From: M55B174 sp964618065
GTDB taxonomy: Bacteria > Patescibacteriota > Minisyncoccia > CAIUEV01 > JAHKAQ01
Assembly (NCBI GenBank): GCA_964618065.1
Contig: CAZTZK010000009.1
Location: forward strand, 1-25,408
Direction: 5' to 3'
DNA: 25,408 nt
Below, in pieces: positions 13,837 to 23,101 of this stretch. The translations under genes were made by a program, and so were the position numbers. The notes beneath the pieces were generated by a model. It was not told where the DNA came from and made no database searches. It saw nothing but the letters and a program-made list of their open reading frames with translations. Position 1 is the stretch's first letter. Each line of letters opens with the position of its first letter.

Positions 13837-14628
13837 ATGGATATTTTAACTGCTCTATTTCATGAAATTTTGTATCGTCCCCTATTTAATGGTTTGGTGT
13901 TTTTCTATAAAGCAACTGGAGATCTAGGGGTAGCTATAATTATTGTAACTGTTTTAATTAAAATTCTTTTATTTCCCCTTTCTAAAAAGCAACTTAAATC
14001 TCAGCACGATATAAAGAAAATTCAGCCAAAAATTAATGAGATAAAGGAAAAAAATAAAGGAGACCGAGAAGCTCAAAGTCGGGAAATGATGGAACTTTAT
14101 AAAAAAGAAAAAATAAATCCAGCTGCGGGATGTCTTCCCCTTTTAGTCCAACTTCCCATTTTAATTGCTCTCTATAGAGTTTTTATTCCAGGAAAATCTT
14201 TATTTATTGATGGAGATCATCTTAGGGTTGCCATGGATACTCTTTATTCTTTCCCCTATCTTCAAAGTGTTACAGAAATTAAAAACACTTTTTTGGGAAT
14301 TGTTGATTTAACTCAAAGAAGCATTCCAATTGCTCTTGTGAGTAGTTTTCTTCAATTTATTCAATCAAAAACCCTTTCTTCTTCTAAGAAAAAAGAAAAG
14401 GAGAAAGAGAAAAACAAAGAAAAGGAAAAGCAAGATTCCCAACCGGCATTTCAAGATGTTTTTAGCAACCAAATGATTTATATGATGCCGGTAATTACTT
14501 TTTTCTTTGGCATTAGTTTTCCAGCCGCTTTACCTCTCTATTGGAGTGTTAGTACGGCTATAACAATACTTCAACAACAGTTTTTAGGAAAAAAGCTAAA
14601 CAAAAAAAAGTCTTCCCAAAAATCTTAA
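13837..14628 (+). CDS. yidC: Membrane protein insertase YidC/Oxa1 family
   Basis: YidC inserts proteins into the cytoplasmic membrane, alone or with SecYEG. The 263-aa protein is the short, Gram-positive-like form without a large periplasmic domain. The core is recognisable: IVTVLIKILLFPLSKKQLKSQ, a charged cytoplasmic helical hairpin, then NPAAGCLPLLVQLPILIALYRVF with MPVITFFFGISFPAALPLYW near the end. At the place where the groove arginine of YidC normally sits (IR in the first core helix) there is K42. A Lys/Glu-rich insertion (about residues 185-205) separates the last helices. The start is 2 bases after rnpA. Confidence 0.94.
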   Translation: MDILTALFHEILYRPLFNGLVFFYKATGDLGVAIIIVTVLIKILLFPLSKKQLKSQHDIKKIQPKINEIKEKNKGDREAQSREMMELYKKEKINPAAGCLPLLVQLPILIALYRVFIPGKSLFIDGDHLRVAMDTLYSFPYLQSVTEIKNTFLGIVDLTQRSIPIALVSSFLQFIQSKTLSSSKKKEKEKEKNKEKEKQDSQPAFQDVFSNQMIYMMPVITFFFGISFPAALPLYWSVSTAITILQQQFLGKKLNKKKSSQKS

Positions 14629-14675
14629 TTTTTTGAGTTAATTTTAGAAAGAAATTTTATTTTAGTGTTAAATTT

Positions 14676-16097
14676 ATGTCAATTCCCCATAAAGTAGCTT
14701 TTAATACTGTTTTTTCTTCCTCGGCTAAAATAACCTGGACTCTTGTCTCCCTAATCTCCCTTGGTTTAATTACAAGATATCTAGGAGCCGATGGTTTTGG
14801 AGAATATACAACAATTCTAGCCTTTTTCTTTATGTTCTCAGCTTTTAGTGATTTAGGGCTTAATCAAATTGTCTTAAGAGAAATTTCTTTTAAAAATAGA
14901 GATTTAAGAGAAGGGAAAATTATCTCTACGGCTTTTACTTTAAAGTTATTAGTTGCTCTCTTGGTGGTTTTTACAGCTTTTTTATTAGTTAAATTTTTAC
15001 CTTATTCAGAAATTATTAAAAAGGGAATTATTCTTTCTTCTTTTGGTTTGTTTTTTTCTTCGGGCTATCAAATTCTAACAACTATTTTTCAAAAAAGACT
15101 TTTAGTTTATCAGGTTTCTATAGCGGAATTAGTTGGAAGGGTGGCTAATTTAATCTGGGTTTTTATTTTTATTAACTTAAAATTGGGATTGTTATGGATT
15201 TTAGGAGGTATGATCCTCTCTTGGGTAAGTACTTTTCTTATTGTTTTCATTTTAGCTCAATTAAAAATTAGATTTTCTTTTAGATTTAATTTTTTAGAAT
15301 CAAAAAAACTTTTAAAAAATGCTCTTCCATTAGGTATTTCAGCTGTTATCACTTTTATTTATTTTAGAGTAGATACAATTATCCTTTCTCTAATTAAGGG
15401 AATTGGAGATGTTGGAATTTATGGAGCAGCCTATAAAATTATTGAAAACGTTGCTTATTTTCCAGCGATGTTTATGGGTTTAATTATGCCCCTCTATGCT
15501 AGATATATGTTTACCAATAGGAAAAAATTTCACCGGGTGGCTTCTAGAGCCTTTGATGTTCTTTCTTTTATTGCAGTAGGCATATCTTTTGGAATTTTTG
15601 CTCTTGCCCCTAAAATAATTGATATTATTGCGGGAGCTGGATTTGAAGAATCTGTTTTGGTTTTAAGAATCCTTTCTATTTCAATTTTGGGGCTTTTTTA
15701 TGCTCAATACTTTAACACTATTTTAATTACCGCTAATTTTCAAAAAAAATTATTGATGATATTTATTTTCTGCGCAGTTTTCAATATTATTACCAACCTA
15801 ATTTTTATTCCTCTTTATTCTTATTTGGCGGCGGGATTTATTTCTTCAATTACTGAAATACTTGTGCCTATTTTAGCAGCTTGGCTAGTTTTAAAGCATT
15901 GCCATTACTTCCCTAGAATTTATTCCTTATTAAAGATTTTCCTTGCTGGAATTTTAATGTTGGGATTTTTGTTTTTTTCGGTAAGCTTTCCAATCTATAT
16001 TCAAATTATTTTAGGAGGAACTATTTATCTCGCAACCACTTTTATTCTTAAAGTTTTTTCTAAGGAGGATTTTAAAAAGGTAATTAGAGCAAATTGA
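14676..16097 (+). CDS. Polysaccharide flippase (Wzx/MOP superfamily)
   Basis: A 473-aa protein with about 12-14 hydrophobic helices and the N-terminal pattern of oligosaccharide flippases: NTVFSSSAKITWTLVSLISL, then RYLGADGFGEYTTILAF. It would move lipid-linked oligosaccharides to the outer face of the membrane. It starts 47 bases after yidC, and its TGA overlaps the TTG start of the glycosyltransferase by four bases. With the two following genes it forms a compact surface-polysaccharide module. The exact substrate cannot be read from the sequence. Confidence 0.9.
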   Translation: MSIPHKVAFNTVFSSSAKITWTLVSLISLGLITRYLGADGFGEYTTILAFFFMFSAFSDLGLNQIVLREISFKNRDLREGKIISTAFTLKLLVALLVVFTAFLLVKFLPYSEIIKKGIILSSFGLFFSSGYQILTTIFQKRLLVYQVSIAELVGRVANLIWVFIFINLKLGLLWILGGMILSWVSTFLIVFILAQLKIRFSFRFNFLESKKLLKNALPLGISAVITFIYFRVDTIILSLIKGIGDVGIYGAAYKIIENVAYFPAMFMGLIMPLYARYMFTNRKKFHRVASRAFDVLSFIAVGISFGIFALAPKIIDIIAGAGFEESVLVLRILSISILGLFYAQYFNTILITANFQKKLLMIFIFCAVFNIITNLIFIPLYSYLAAGFISSITEILVPILAAWLVLKHCHYFPRIYSLLKIFLAGILMLGFLFFSVSFPIYIQIILGGTIYLATTFILKVFSKEDFKKVIRAN

Positions 16098-16909
16098 GTT
16101 TAGCTATTATAATCGTTAATTTCAATTCAGCATCTTTGCTTAAAAAGAATCTTTCTTTCCTTATTAATAATAAAAACTTAAAGAGAGGAAGTATTATTAT
16201 TGTAGATAATGGGGAATTTTATAAGGGAAAGAGGATCTCTTTAAGAAGAGCGTTAAGAGGTCTTTCTTTAGAAAAGATTAAATTTTTAATTAATTCTAAA
16301 AATAAAGGCTTTGGATATGCTTGCAATCAGGGAGTAAAACAAACAGGAGAAAAAAATATTCTTTTTCTTAATCCAGATTGTGCCATTAAAGACAAAGACA
16401 TTAGGAGACTTGTAAAATTAATTAATTCTTCAGAAAAAAATGGTATAGTTTCTCCTAGACTTTTTAAAGAGGATGGAAAAGAGCAGCGTTGGAGCTTCGC
16501 TGAAAAATCGGATATTTGGTCCGTTTTTTTAAATCGGAAAGAAAATAAGGATAATCAAAAAAAATTTTTGAGCAATAAGAACGTTGAATGGACTAGTGGG
16601 GCTTGTTTAATGATTAAAAGAACTGTTTTTAAACAAGTAGGAGGGTTTGATCCTCGATTTTTTTTGTATTTTGAAGATAGAGATTTATGCTGGAGAGTAA
16701 AAAAAGTGGGGTATCGAATTATAGTTTGTGCTAAGTCTAAAGCTGTTCATGCTGAGAGTCAAAGTTTTATTAGCTGGGGTCAAAGAAAAAAATATTACTA
16801 TGAATCTCAAAATTATTTTTTTAAAAAAAGATACGGCTTTTTCTTTGCTTTTTTGATGAAAATTCTTAGAATACCTTATTACATTAAAAATGTTTACCTT
16901 TCCAAATAA
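16094..16909 (+). CDS. Glycosyltransferase family 2
   Basis: A 271-aa GT-A fold enzyme of the rhamnosyltransferase-like type. The N-terminal MSLAIIIVNFNS and IIIVDNGE are typical. FLNPDC (about 91-96) is the nucleotide-sugar/metal site. ACLMIKRTVFKQVGGFD, then FLYFEDRDLCWR (about 170-200) form the acceptor-side motif. No membrane helix is evident. It starts with TTG, overlapping the flippase stop, and this start gives the standard family N-terminus. It probably adds a sugar to the lipid-linked chain exported by the flippase. Confidence 0.9.
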   Translation: MSLAIIIVNFNSASLLKKNLSFLINNKNLKRGSIIIVDNGEFYKGKRISLRRALRGLSLEKIKFLINSKNKGFGYACNQGVKQTGEKNILFLNPDCAIKDKDIRRLVKLINSSEKNGIVSPRLFKEDGKEQRWSFAEKSDIWSVFLNRKENKDNQKKFLSNKNVEWTSGACLMIKRTVFKQVGGFDPRFFLYFEDRDLCWRVKKVGYRIIVCAKSKAVHAESQSFISWGQRKKYYYESQNYFFKKRYGFFFAFLMKILRIPYYIKNVYLSK

Positions 16910-18353
16910 AAAAATACTAACGATAGCTTTTTTGTTGGCGATAATTTTAGGAGTAGGTGTTGCTTTTAATTTTCTCGTTGTAGTTTTTGCTATATTAGCT
17001 CTTTTAGTTGTTTTCTTGGTATTTTTTTATCCTAATTTTTCTTTAATCTGGTTTTCTTTTCTTTTCCCCTATTTACCGGCAATGAATTTAAGTATTGGTT
17101 TTGATTTGTATCTCGGAAGAGTTTTAATCCCTCTTTTGTTTTTAGGTTGGGTTTTTTATTCTCTTATTAAGAGGTCTTTTAAAGCTCCTTTAGGTTTTAT
17201 AAGTGTTTTTTTATTTCTTTTCCTGTTTTGGATAATTGGTTCTTATTTTTATTCTCCGATTTTAGAGAGAACTCTGCGTAAGTTATTAGTTTTTTTTAGT
17301 ATTTTTCCTCTATTTTTTGTAAGTTATGGGATATTTAGAAGTTGGGGCAAAAAAAACATTTTGAGTGTTTTCGGATCAATTGGAGTTGGATCTTCTTTTA
17401 TTATTCTTATTGGCTTGATTCAATTTTTAGCTCAATTTTTAATAGGAAGTCAAGCAATTATTAGTTTCTATTATAAAAATATAGCTCCTTTCTTTTGGGG
17501 TAAAACCGTTGCTTTAACAGTGGAAAGAAACCCTAGCTGGTTTTTTGATGCAGGCTTTGGTGATTTATTGAGAGCTTTTGCAATCTTTCCTGATCCCCAT
17601 ATTTTAAGTTATTTTTTAGCTTTTGCAGTGCCATTATTAGTCTGTTTTGCTTTCTTGCGAGAGGATAAAAAAAGATTTTTCTACTTGGCGGTAGCTCTTT
17701 TAGGAATAATTGTTGAATTTTTAACTTTTTCCCGAGGTGGTTATTTAGGATTCTTTTCAGCCTTAGCTTTTGTTTTGTTAATATTATTTTTAAAAAGCTC
17801 TAAAAAGAAAATTTTATTGGCCCTTTCGGGAATTTTCTTTGCTGGTTTCTTATTGCTTCTTCTAGTTTTTCCTAATAACCCTATTAATCAAAGAATTGCC
17901 TCAACTTTTGATATTTATGAAGGGTCCAATCAGGGGAGAATAGAAATTTGGGGGGAAGCCTTTAATCTTTTTAAAACAAATCCCTTTTTGGGAGTTGGCT
18001 TGGGAGCTTATTCTTACGAAATTAAACCCACTGCTGGCTACAGAGAACCAATCTATGCTCATAATTTATATTTAGAATTTTTAGCAGAAATTGGAATTCC
18101 TGGTCTTTTGTTTTGGTTAGGAATTATTTTTTCTGCCCTTTGGTTTCTTGTTAAAGAATATTTTAAAAATAAAAAAAGCGAGCTAGGTATTATCTCTCTC
18201 GCCTTGAGCTCTTCTCTTGTTTGGTTTTCTGTCCATTCTTTTTTTGAAATGCCTGTTTATTCACCAATTATTTTATCCTTGCTAGTTTTTGCTCTCGCTT
18301 TTGCTAGCTACTTAGAAAATAAAGAAAATAAATTTTCAATTTCTAAAAGCTAA
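16890..18353 (+). CDS. O-antigen ligase/polymerase-like membrane protein (Wzy_C)
   Basis: A 487-aa protein with about 11-12 hydrophobic helices and a large extracytoplasmic loop in the C-terminal third. Its signature is GRIEIWGEAFNLFKTNPF, then GVGLGAYS and AHNLYLEFLAEIGIPGL (about 349-405). This is the Wzy_C pattern of O-antigen ligases and polymerases. The start overlaps the glycosyltransferase by 20 bases. In a CPR bacterium without a clear outer membrane the substrate is likely a surface glycan or glycoprotein chain rather than lipopolysaccharide. Ligase and polymerase cannot be told apart from sequence alone. The stop overlaps that of the convergent VirB4 gene. Confidence 0.87.
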   Translation: MFTFPNKKILTIAFLLAIILGVGVAFNFLVVVFAILALLVVFLVFFYPNFSLIWFSFLFPYLPAMNLSIGFDLYLGRVLIPLLFLGWVFYSLIKRSFKAPLGFISVFLFLFLFWIIGSYFYSPILERTLRKLLVFFSIFPLFFVSYGIFRSWGKKNILSVFGSIGVGSSFIILIGLIQFLAQFLIGSQAIISFYYKNIAPFFWGKTVALTVERNPSWFFDAGFGDLLRAFAIFPDPHILSYFLAFAVPLLVCFAFLREDKKRFFYLAVALLGIIVEFLTFSRGGYLGFFSALAFVLLILFLKSSKKKILLALSGIFFAGFLLLLLVFPNNPINQRIASTFDIYEGSNQGRIEIWGEAFNLFKTNPFLGVGLGAYSYEIKPTAGYREPIYAHNLYLEFLAEIGIPGLLFWLGIIFSALWFLVKEYFKNKKSELGIISLALSSSLVWFSVHSFFEMPVYSPIILSLLVFALAFASYLENKENKFSISKS

Positions 18354-20176
18354 TGCCCTGATAATTCTTTCTTGGCTTTTGCTATTTCTATCAATTGGGC
18401 AGGATCAGAAGTTATAATTTGATCTTCTGTATAAGAGGCTACAACTCTAATAGCAGCGTGTTTTAACCCAGCAAAGAAAATTCCCTCCCCTACTTTACTT
18501 TCTAATAGCATCATTTTTTCTTGCTCGGTAAGATAGAATGTTTCACTTACAATATCTATAGAAGCTGGAGATTGCTTAAGAAGAAGTTGAATGGAAGAGT
18601 TTGTGATGATTGGTTTCCCGTAGGGAGAGTTTATAAAATCAGAAACGTCTTGAGTAATAGTTGTTAAGCCGGTAAAGTATTTGCGACAACGTTTGGCAAT
18701 ACGAAACATAAAATTTCCAGCATCTTCGTGGGCCATCATTATCCAAGCTTCATCAACAACTAAGAGGCGTTTCTTTAGAGTAGAACGAATTTGATTCCAG
18801 ATGTATTGTAAAATTAAGTACATGGCAACTGGCCTTAAAACTTCTTCCATATCACGAATATTAAAAACTACTAATTGGGTGTCCATTCTCACGTTTGTAA
18901 ATTTATTTAGAAAACCAGCAAAAGTTCCTTCTGTGTATTTTTCAAGACGAGTAGCTAAATCTTCTCCTCCGCTCATATTTCTTAATACATCATAGAGAAG
19001 AGACATATTAGGAGGATTTTGAGAGGTTGTTTTAAAATTAGGAGAAGTTGGAGTGATATCTTTTACGGCGTAAGTTTCTTTAATGGCTTTGTCTAAAATA
19101 GAATCCTCTTCAGGAGTAATGTTTCCCATGACAATTTTCATAAGTCCTAGAATATTCACAATTCCACTTCTTAATATTTCTTCGGGACTGTCATCTTCTT
19201 GCATTACCGGAAGATCAAAAGGGTTTATATGGTTAGGAGAAGTTAAAGAAATTTTTATAAAAGAGCCTCCAACTGCGTCACAGAGATGTTTATATTCATT
19301 TTCTGGGTCAACTACTATTACTTGAGCGCCAAACATTAAAGAACGTAAAATTTCCAATTTTGCTGTGTAAGATTTACCAGCTCCTGATTTAGCAAAGACT
19401 ACCATATTGGCATTCTCCATCTTAAAACGGTCAAAAAGAACCAGACTATTATTATGCCTATTTATTCCATACAGAATTCCACTATTAGAGCTTAAATTGG
19501 AAGAAGTAAATGGGAAAGAAGTTGATAGAGGAGAAGTATTTAAATTAGTTGAAGCATCTAACTCATCGTTAGCGATAGGAATCGTAGAGGCAAAACCTTG
19601 TTCCATTCTAAAAACAGCAGGCTTCAGATAAACCAAACGAGCTTCCAAAAGAGATTCAATAGAAGAACAAAGATCGTTTAATTCTTTTTCTGTTTCTCCG
19701 TAGGCTGTTATATAAAAACCGGCACGAAAAAACCTTTCTACACCTTGTTGTAGTCTATCGCGCAAATCTTCAATATCTTGGAGAGAAGTTTCTAAAACAG
19801 GATCTCTTATTTTACCAGCCTGGGTTTCCAAATTTATCCTAGATTGTATTTGAGTAGCTGTTTTGCGAAGTGATTTAAGGATTACTCCGGTTTCAACAGG
19901 ATGAACAAAAATTGAGACATCAAGCATTTTATCTAAATTAATAACCGGAGAAAGCCATCCTGTTTGAAGATATCTAGGGTAAGCTATAATAAATAATGTT
20001 CTGGTAAATCGGTTTCCTACTCTTAATCTAGAAGGAGATACACTAAAAGATGCTGGAGCTATTAAGTCTTTGATTGTTGCTAATCCTTGTAAATAAATCT
20101 CTTCAGCATTTAGCGTCTCAGAGTTTTTTTCTTTCTTATTCTTTTTTTCTTTTTTAAAAGAAAAGGGATTATTCAT
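18350..20176 (-). CDS. virB4: VirB4/TraC-family type IV secretion ATPase
   Basis: A 608-aa ATPase that powers assembly and transport in type IV secretion-like machines. A Lys-rich start precedes the N-terminal VirB4 domain (about 25-235). The motor follows, with Walker A AKSGAGKS at 262-269, VVDPENEY at 288-295, and Walker B LLVVDEAW at 471-478. TTITQDVSDF follows further on, as in TraC/TraE ATPases. The gene lies last in the - strand cluster, 20 bases after the TraC-like gene. The 3' end overlaps the convergent polysaccharide gene by 4 bases. No Shine-Dalgarno is seen. Confidence 0.93.
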   Translation of the reverse strand: MNNPFSFKKEKKNKKEKNSETLNAEEIYLQGLATIKDLIAPASFSVSPSRLRVGNRFTRTLFIIAYPRYLQTGWLSPVINLDKMLDVSIFVHPVETGVILKSLRKTATQIQSRINLETQAGKIRDPVLETSLQDIEDLRDRLQQGVERFFRAGFYITAYGETEKELNDLCSSIESLLEARLVYLKPAVFRMEQGFASTIPIANDELDASTNLNTSPLSTSFPFTSSNLSSNSGILYGINRHNNSLVLFDRFKMENANMVVFAKSGAGKSYTAKLEILRSLMFGAQVIVVDPENEYKHLCDAVGGSFIKISLTSPNHINPFDLPVMQEDDSPEEILRSGIVNILGLMKIVMGNITPEEDSILDKAIKETYAVKDITPTSPNFKTTSQNPPNMSLLYDVLRNMSGGEDLATRLEKYTEGTFAGFLNKFTNVRMDTQLVVFNIRDMEEVLRPVAMYLILQYIWNQIRSTLKKRLLVVDEAWIMMAHEDAGNFMFRIAKRCRKYFTGLTTITQDVSDFINSPYGKPIITNSSIQLLLKQSPASIDIVSETFYLTEQEKMMLLESKVGEGIFFAGLKHAAIRVVASYTEDQIITSDPAQLIEIAKAKKELSGH

Positions 20177-20196
20177 AATTTCTAAAAATGTTAAAT

Positions 20197-20907
20197 TTAG
20201 GCGTATAAAGAAGTGTTTACAGCCATTCCTTCTATAGGTGCCAACTCAAGTTTTTCAATAGGTCCGGGGTTGTAAATTGCATAGTATAATTCAATTAATT
20301 CTTGAGTGTTTAAGATGGCCAACCTTAAACCCGTTCCCGATAATCCATTCTGGATAAGATCCACTCTTTGCCATAATTGGTCCTTATAAACCTCTAGACT
20401 TTCTTTCCTCTTTTGTTTAGTGGCTTTTTCAGGAGAAAATATTTCAAAAATCCGGTTGCTTAATTTACCCTTTTGATTTTCAGATGGCGAGAAAGGAACA
20501 ACAATATAAAAACTTTTATTTACTATGTTGATAGTAGCAGCCATATTGGAAATGTATTGGATATAATCTTCCATTTGAAGATGGAGAAGTTCATTTGTCT
20601 GCTCATTTGACAGGTCTCTTAATTCATTGATGTAATGTTTTAGATTTATTTTTCGAGAACTAATAAAAATTTGGATAGGAAAATCCAAAGAATTCAAAAA
20701 ATTTTGATATTGATAAATTATAGCATCTTGCTCGTCGCTGGACTTCAAATCAAAATTAATTGAGGATATCATTAAAACAGCCCTCAAGGAACTATTTTTT
20801 AGAATTACAACTCCATCTTTTATTTCTTCAATATCTAAAAATTGTTGAGTGCTTCCAGTTTGTTTATTTTCTTTTAGCAATTTTTTTGAATGAAGCGATT
20901 GATCCAT
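20197..20907 (-). CDS. TraC-like protein (VirB4 N-terminal-like domain without ATPase)
   Basis: A 236-aa soluble-looking protein with no Walker motifs and no membrane helix. The order LDIEEIKDGVVILKNSSLRAVL, a later IIYQYQNFLNSLDFPIQIFISS and the closing GLRLAILNTQELIELYY follow the N-terminal domain of TraC/VirB4 proteins. It lies between PrgI and the ATPase, a common place for such TraC-like domain proteins. Because the ATPase also keeps its own N-terminal domain, this seems a separate partner and not a broken half of VirB4. Likely role: docking between the membrane proteins and the motor (inference). Confidence 0.72.
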   Translation of the reverse strand: MDQSLHSKKLLKENKQTGSTQQFLDIEEIKDGVVILKNSSLRAVLMISSINFDLKSSDEQDAIIYQYQNFLNSLDFPIQIFISSRKINLKHYINELRDLSNEQTNELLHLQMEDYIQYISNMAATINIVNKSFYIVVPFSPSENQKGKLSNRIFEIFSPEKATKQKRKESLEVYKDQLWQRVDLIQNGLSGTGLRLAILNTQELIELYYAIYNPGPIEKLELAPIEGMAVNTSLYA

Positions 20908-20934
20908 TTGAACTTTTGTGTTTATTTTTAGGAA

Positions 20935-21588
20935 TTATGGATTATAAATACGTCGATAAGCTTCTTTTTCTAGGCGAGTTTTTGATCTTCCTGTTTTTTT
21001 AGTAGCATAGTTTAATTGTATGTTGCGTTCTATATTTCTCATAGCTGCTCCCTCCTCTTTATTATCCTTTTCCTTATATTGAATATTTTTTTCAAATTGA
21101 TTTGTTCGATCTCCCTTTAAAAGGTCTCCCTCTAAAAGAGGATCTTCTTTTTCTAAGGCGGATTTAAAAAATTTTTCGTCAGATGTGCCGCTTCTACCAT
21201 CAGTATCTAATATATTGGCCAGTTTTTTAACTTTTTGATGAGGGAACTCTTTTTTAGTTATTATTATTTCTGTTTCTTTATCTTTTTTTTCACCGGGTTT
21301 AAATTGTTTTTTCCCTCTTTTCCAAATATATTGTTTATCTTTACTTCCATAAAGAAGAACATTACCCAAAAAAGCAATTAAGCTTTGATTGTAGGGTCTT
21401 AAGAAAGCAAAAGCACAAGATAATCCTCCTACAATTATAGCGATAATAATAAATAAGGAAAGATCAAAAAAATGATAAAGAATAAGAAGTAGAATCCCTC
21501 CTCCTAAAAGCCAAAGGAATTGTTTCCCCGTTAGTGGTCCTACAATAGTATCTTCTATGGTTACTTCTTTTGGTACTTTGGATCTCAT
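20935..21588 (-). CDS. PrgI family membrane protein
   Basis: A 217-aa protein with a VPKEVTIEDTIVGPLTGKQF start, which is typical of PrgI, then two adjacent membrane helices (about 22-40 and 43-62) and LRPYNQSL. PrgI corresponds in position and size to VirB3 and partners VirB4. The C-terminal two thirds (about 85-217) are highly charged and probably disordered, longer than needed for the core. It begins 7 bases after the Gln-rich gene and ends 27 bases before the TraC-like gene. Confidence 0.82.
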   Translation of the reverse strand: MRSKVPKEVTIEDTIVGPLTGKQFLWLLGGGILLLILYHFFDLSLFIIIAIIVGGLSCAFAFLRPYNQSLIAFLGNVLLYGSKDKQYIWKRGKKQFKPGEKKDKETEIIITKKEFPHQKVKKLANILDTDGRSGTSDEKFFKSALEKEDPLLEGDLLKGDRTNQFEKNIQYKEKDNKEEGAAMRNIERNIQLNYATKKTGRSKTRLEKEAYRRIYNP

Positions 21589-21595
21589 CTAAAAA

Positions 21596-23023
21596 TTAAT
21601 TAAATAATATAATTCCCCTGTTTTCATCTATAGTAAGAGGTATTCCTTTGTCGTGGGATTCTATAATTGAAGTTAGGCGGCGTCTTTCTTCCGAGCTCAA
21701 GCTTTTGGCATTGATTGATCTAAATAAAAATTCTCGTCTTTCATCTTCGGTATTTCCAATTTTCCCAAATTGACTTCTGTAATCTATAAGCCAATTTTGA
21801 AGGGTGGGAGGTACTCTACGTCCCATTAAAATAATAGGTCTTGCGGTTATTGATTGATTAATAATTTGGGGGTGATTTTTTAAAACTTGTTTAATATTTT
21901 GTTGAGTGGGGCTTTTATACGCTTTTTTTTCTGAAAGAGGATTTTTTTGTTGTTCATCAAGATCTTGTTTATTAAGATTAGCACGAAAATTAACATTTTG
22001 CCCGTTTGGAATTTCTTTTTGGGGAGATTGCACCGGTTGCTCTACTTTTAGTTGCTTAAACTGCTTTCTTTCTGGAGCTTTTGAATTAAAAGGTTGCTGA
22101 GGAATTGGTTGTTGGGGCTGATTTTGTGGTTGAAAATACTGTGGTTGATTTGGATTAAAATTATTTTGTTCGGGATATTTTTTTGAGAGCAAAGAAGTAT
22201 CAGCTTCTTTTTGCGGTTGTTTTGCTTGGTATTCTAATTGTTTTTCTTTAAGTATTTTATCTCGGGCGATTTGTTGTTGATCAGAAACTTGTTGTTGGAT
22301 AACTTGACTTTGAGGTGCTTGTTGATTTAGCTTATCTTCCAAATTTCTTTTCGAGGAAGACTCTTGAGTGGCTTTTTGTTTTTCCCTTTGAATAATTCTT
22401 TGTGCTTCTTCTACAATTTGCTTTATGGAAAATAATTTAGTTGATTCAAAGATTAAAAGAAGTTCTTCTAATTTCTTTTTTTCTTCCGCAGAGAGATTTT
22501 GAACATTAGCTGATTCAGCTAAGTATTTTCTAATAACTATTTCGTTTTGTTTGTCCATTCCATATTTCTTTATGTAATCTCTTATCCAGTTTCCAATAGT
22601 AGGATTAGCTTTTGAATTATTTTCCAGGATAATGGGCTTTGATCCAAAAGGTTCTTCGTTGCGGATTATTGCTTCTAATATTCTAGGTACGGATTCAAAC
22701 CAAATATTAGTCGGAGAAGCTAGGTATTTCATTCGTAAAGCCTTCTTTAAGCTAAATTCTTTACTATTTAAAGGGATTAAAAGACAATTAGCCAAAAGAG
22801 CCAATTGCTCCCTTTCAGGAAGAGCTGGAAAAGCAACCCATTTCATCCGAATTTCTAATTCTTTCAACCAATTTTCATTAAGACCTTCTGTCCCCGATTT
22901 TAGTTTAATTTTTTCTAAAGAATTAAAAGCACTTTCTATATCTTGATTCTCCCAAGCTTTTTGGCTTATTTTTAATAACTCTTCTGTTTCGGGACTAAAA
23001 TTTTTATTATTGGTGTTATCCAT
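21596..23023 (-). CDS. Unrecognised protein with duplicated domain and Gln-rich linker
   Basis: I do not recognise this 475-aa protein. No signal peptide or membrane helix is seen. The N-terminal 120 residues look helical. Two related modules of about 65 residues lie at 128-194 and 394-456. Both begin with a [K/R]PIIL motif, then PT, NW[I/L]xDY, a Gly, a charged helix, LS[A/S]EE[K/R] and a closing ES. They are separated by about 200 residues rich in Gln, Pro and Asn (about 215-390), probably disordered. It sits between the VirB6-like and PrgI genes with short gaps, so a part in the secretion-like machine, perhaps as a scaffold, is a reasonable inference only. Confidence 0.7.
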   Translation of the reverse strand: MDNTNNKNFSPETEELLKISQKAWENQDIESAFNSLEKIKLKSGTEGLNENWLKELEIRMKWVAFPALPEREQLALLANCLLIPLNSKEFSLKKALRMKYLASPTNIWFESVPRILEAIIRNEEPFGSKPIILENNSKANPTIGNWIRDYIKKYGMDKQNEIVIRKYLAESANVQNLSAEEKKKLEELLLIFESTKLFSIKQIVEEAQRIIQREKQKATQESSSKRNLEDKLNQQAPQSQVIQQQVSDQQQIARDKILKEKQLEYQAKQPQKEADTSLLSKKYPEQNNFNPNQPQYFQPQNQPQQPIPQQPFNSKAPERKQFKQLKVEQPVQSPQKEIPNGQNVNFRANLNKQDLDEQQKNPLSEKKAYKSPTQQNIKQVLKNHPQIINQSITARPIILMGRRVPPTLQNWLIDYRSQFGKIGNTEDERREFLFRSINAKSLSSEERRRLTSIIESHDKGIPLTIDENRGIILFN

Positions 23024-23101
23024 GTCTAAATCTGATTTTAGGACTAATTATTTTTTAGGTGGTTTAAAATAAATTTTTTATCTTTCTTCCTTTTTTTATT
23101 T

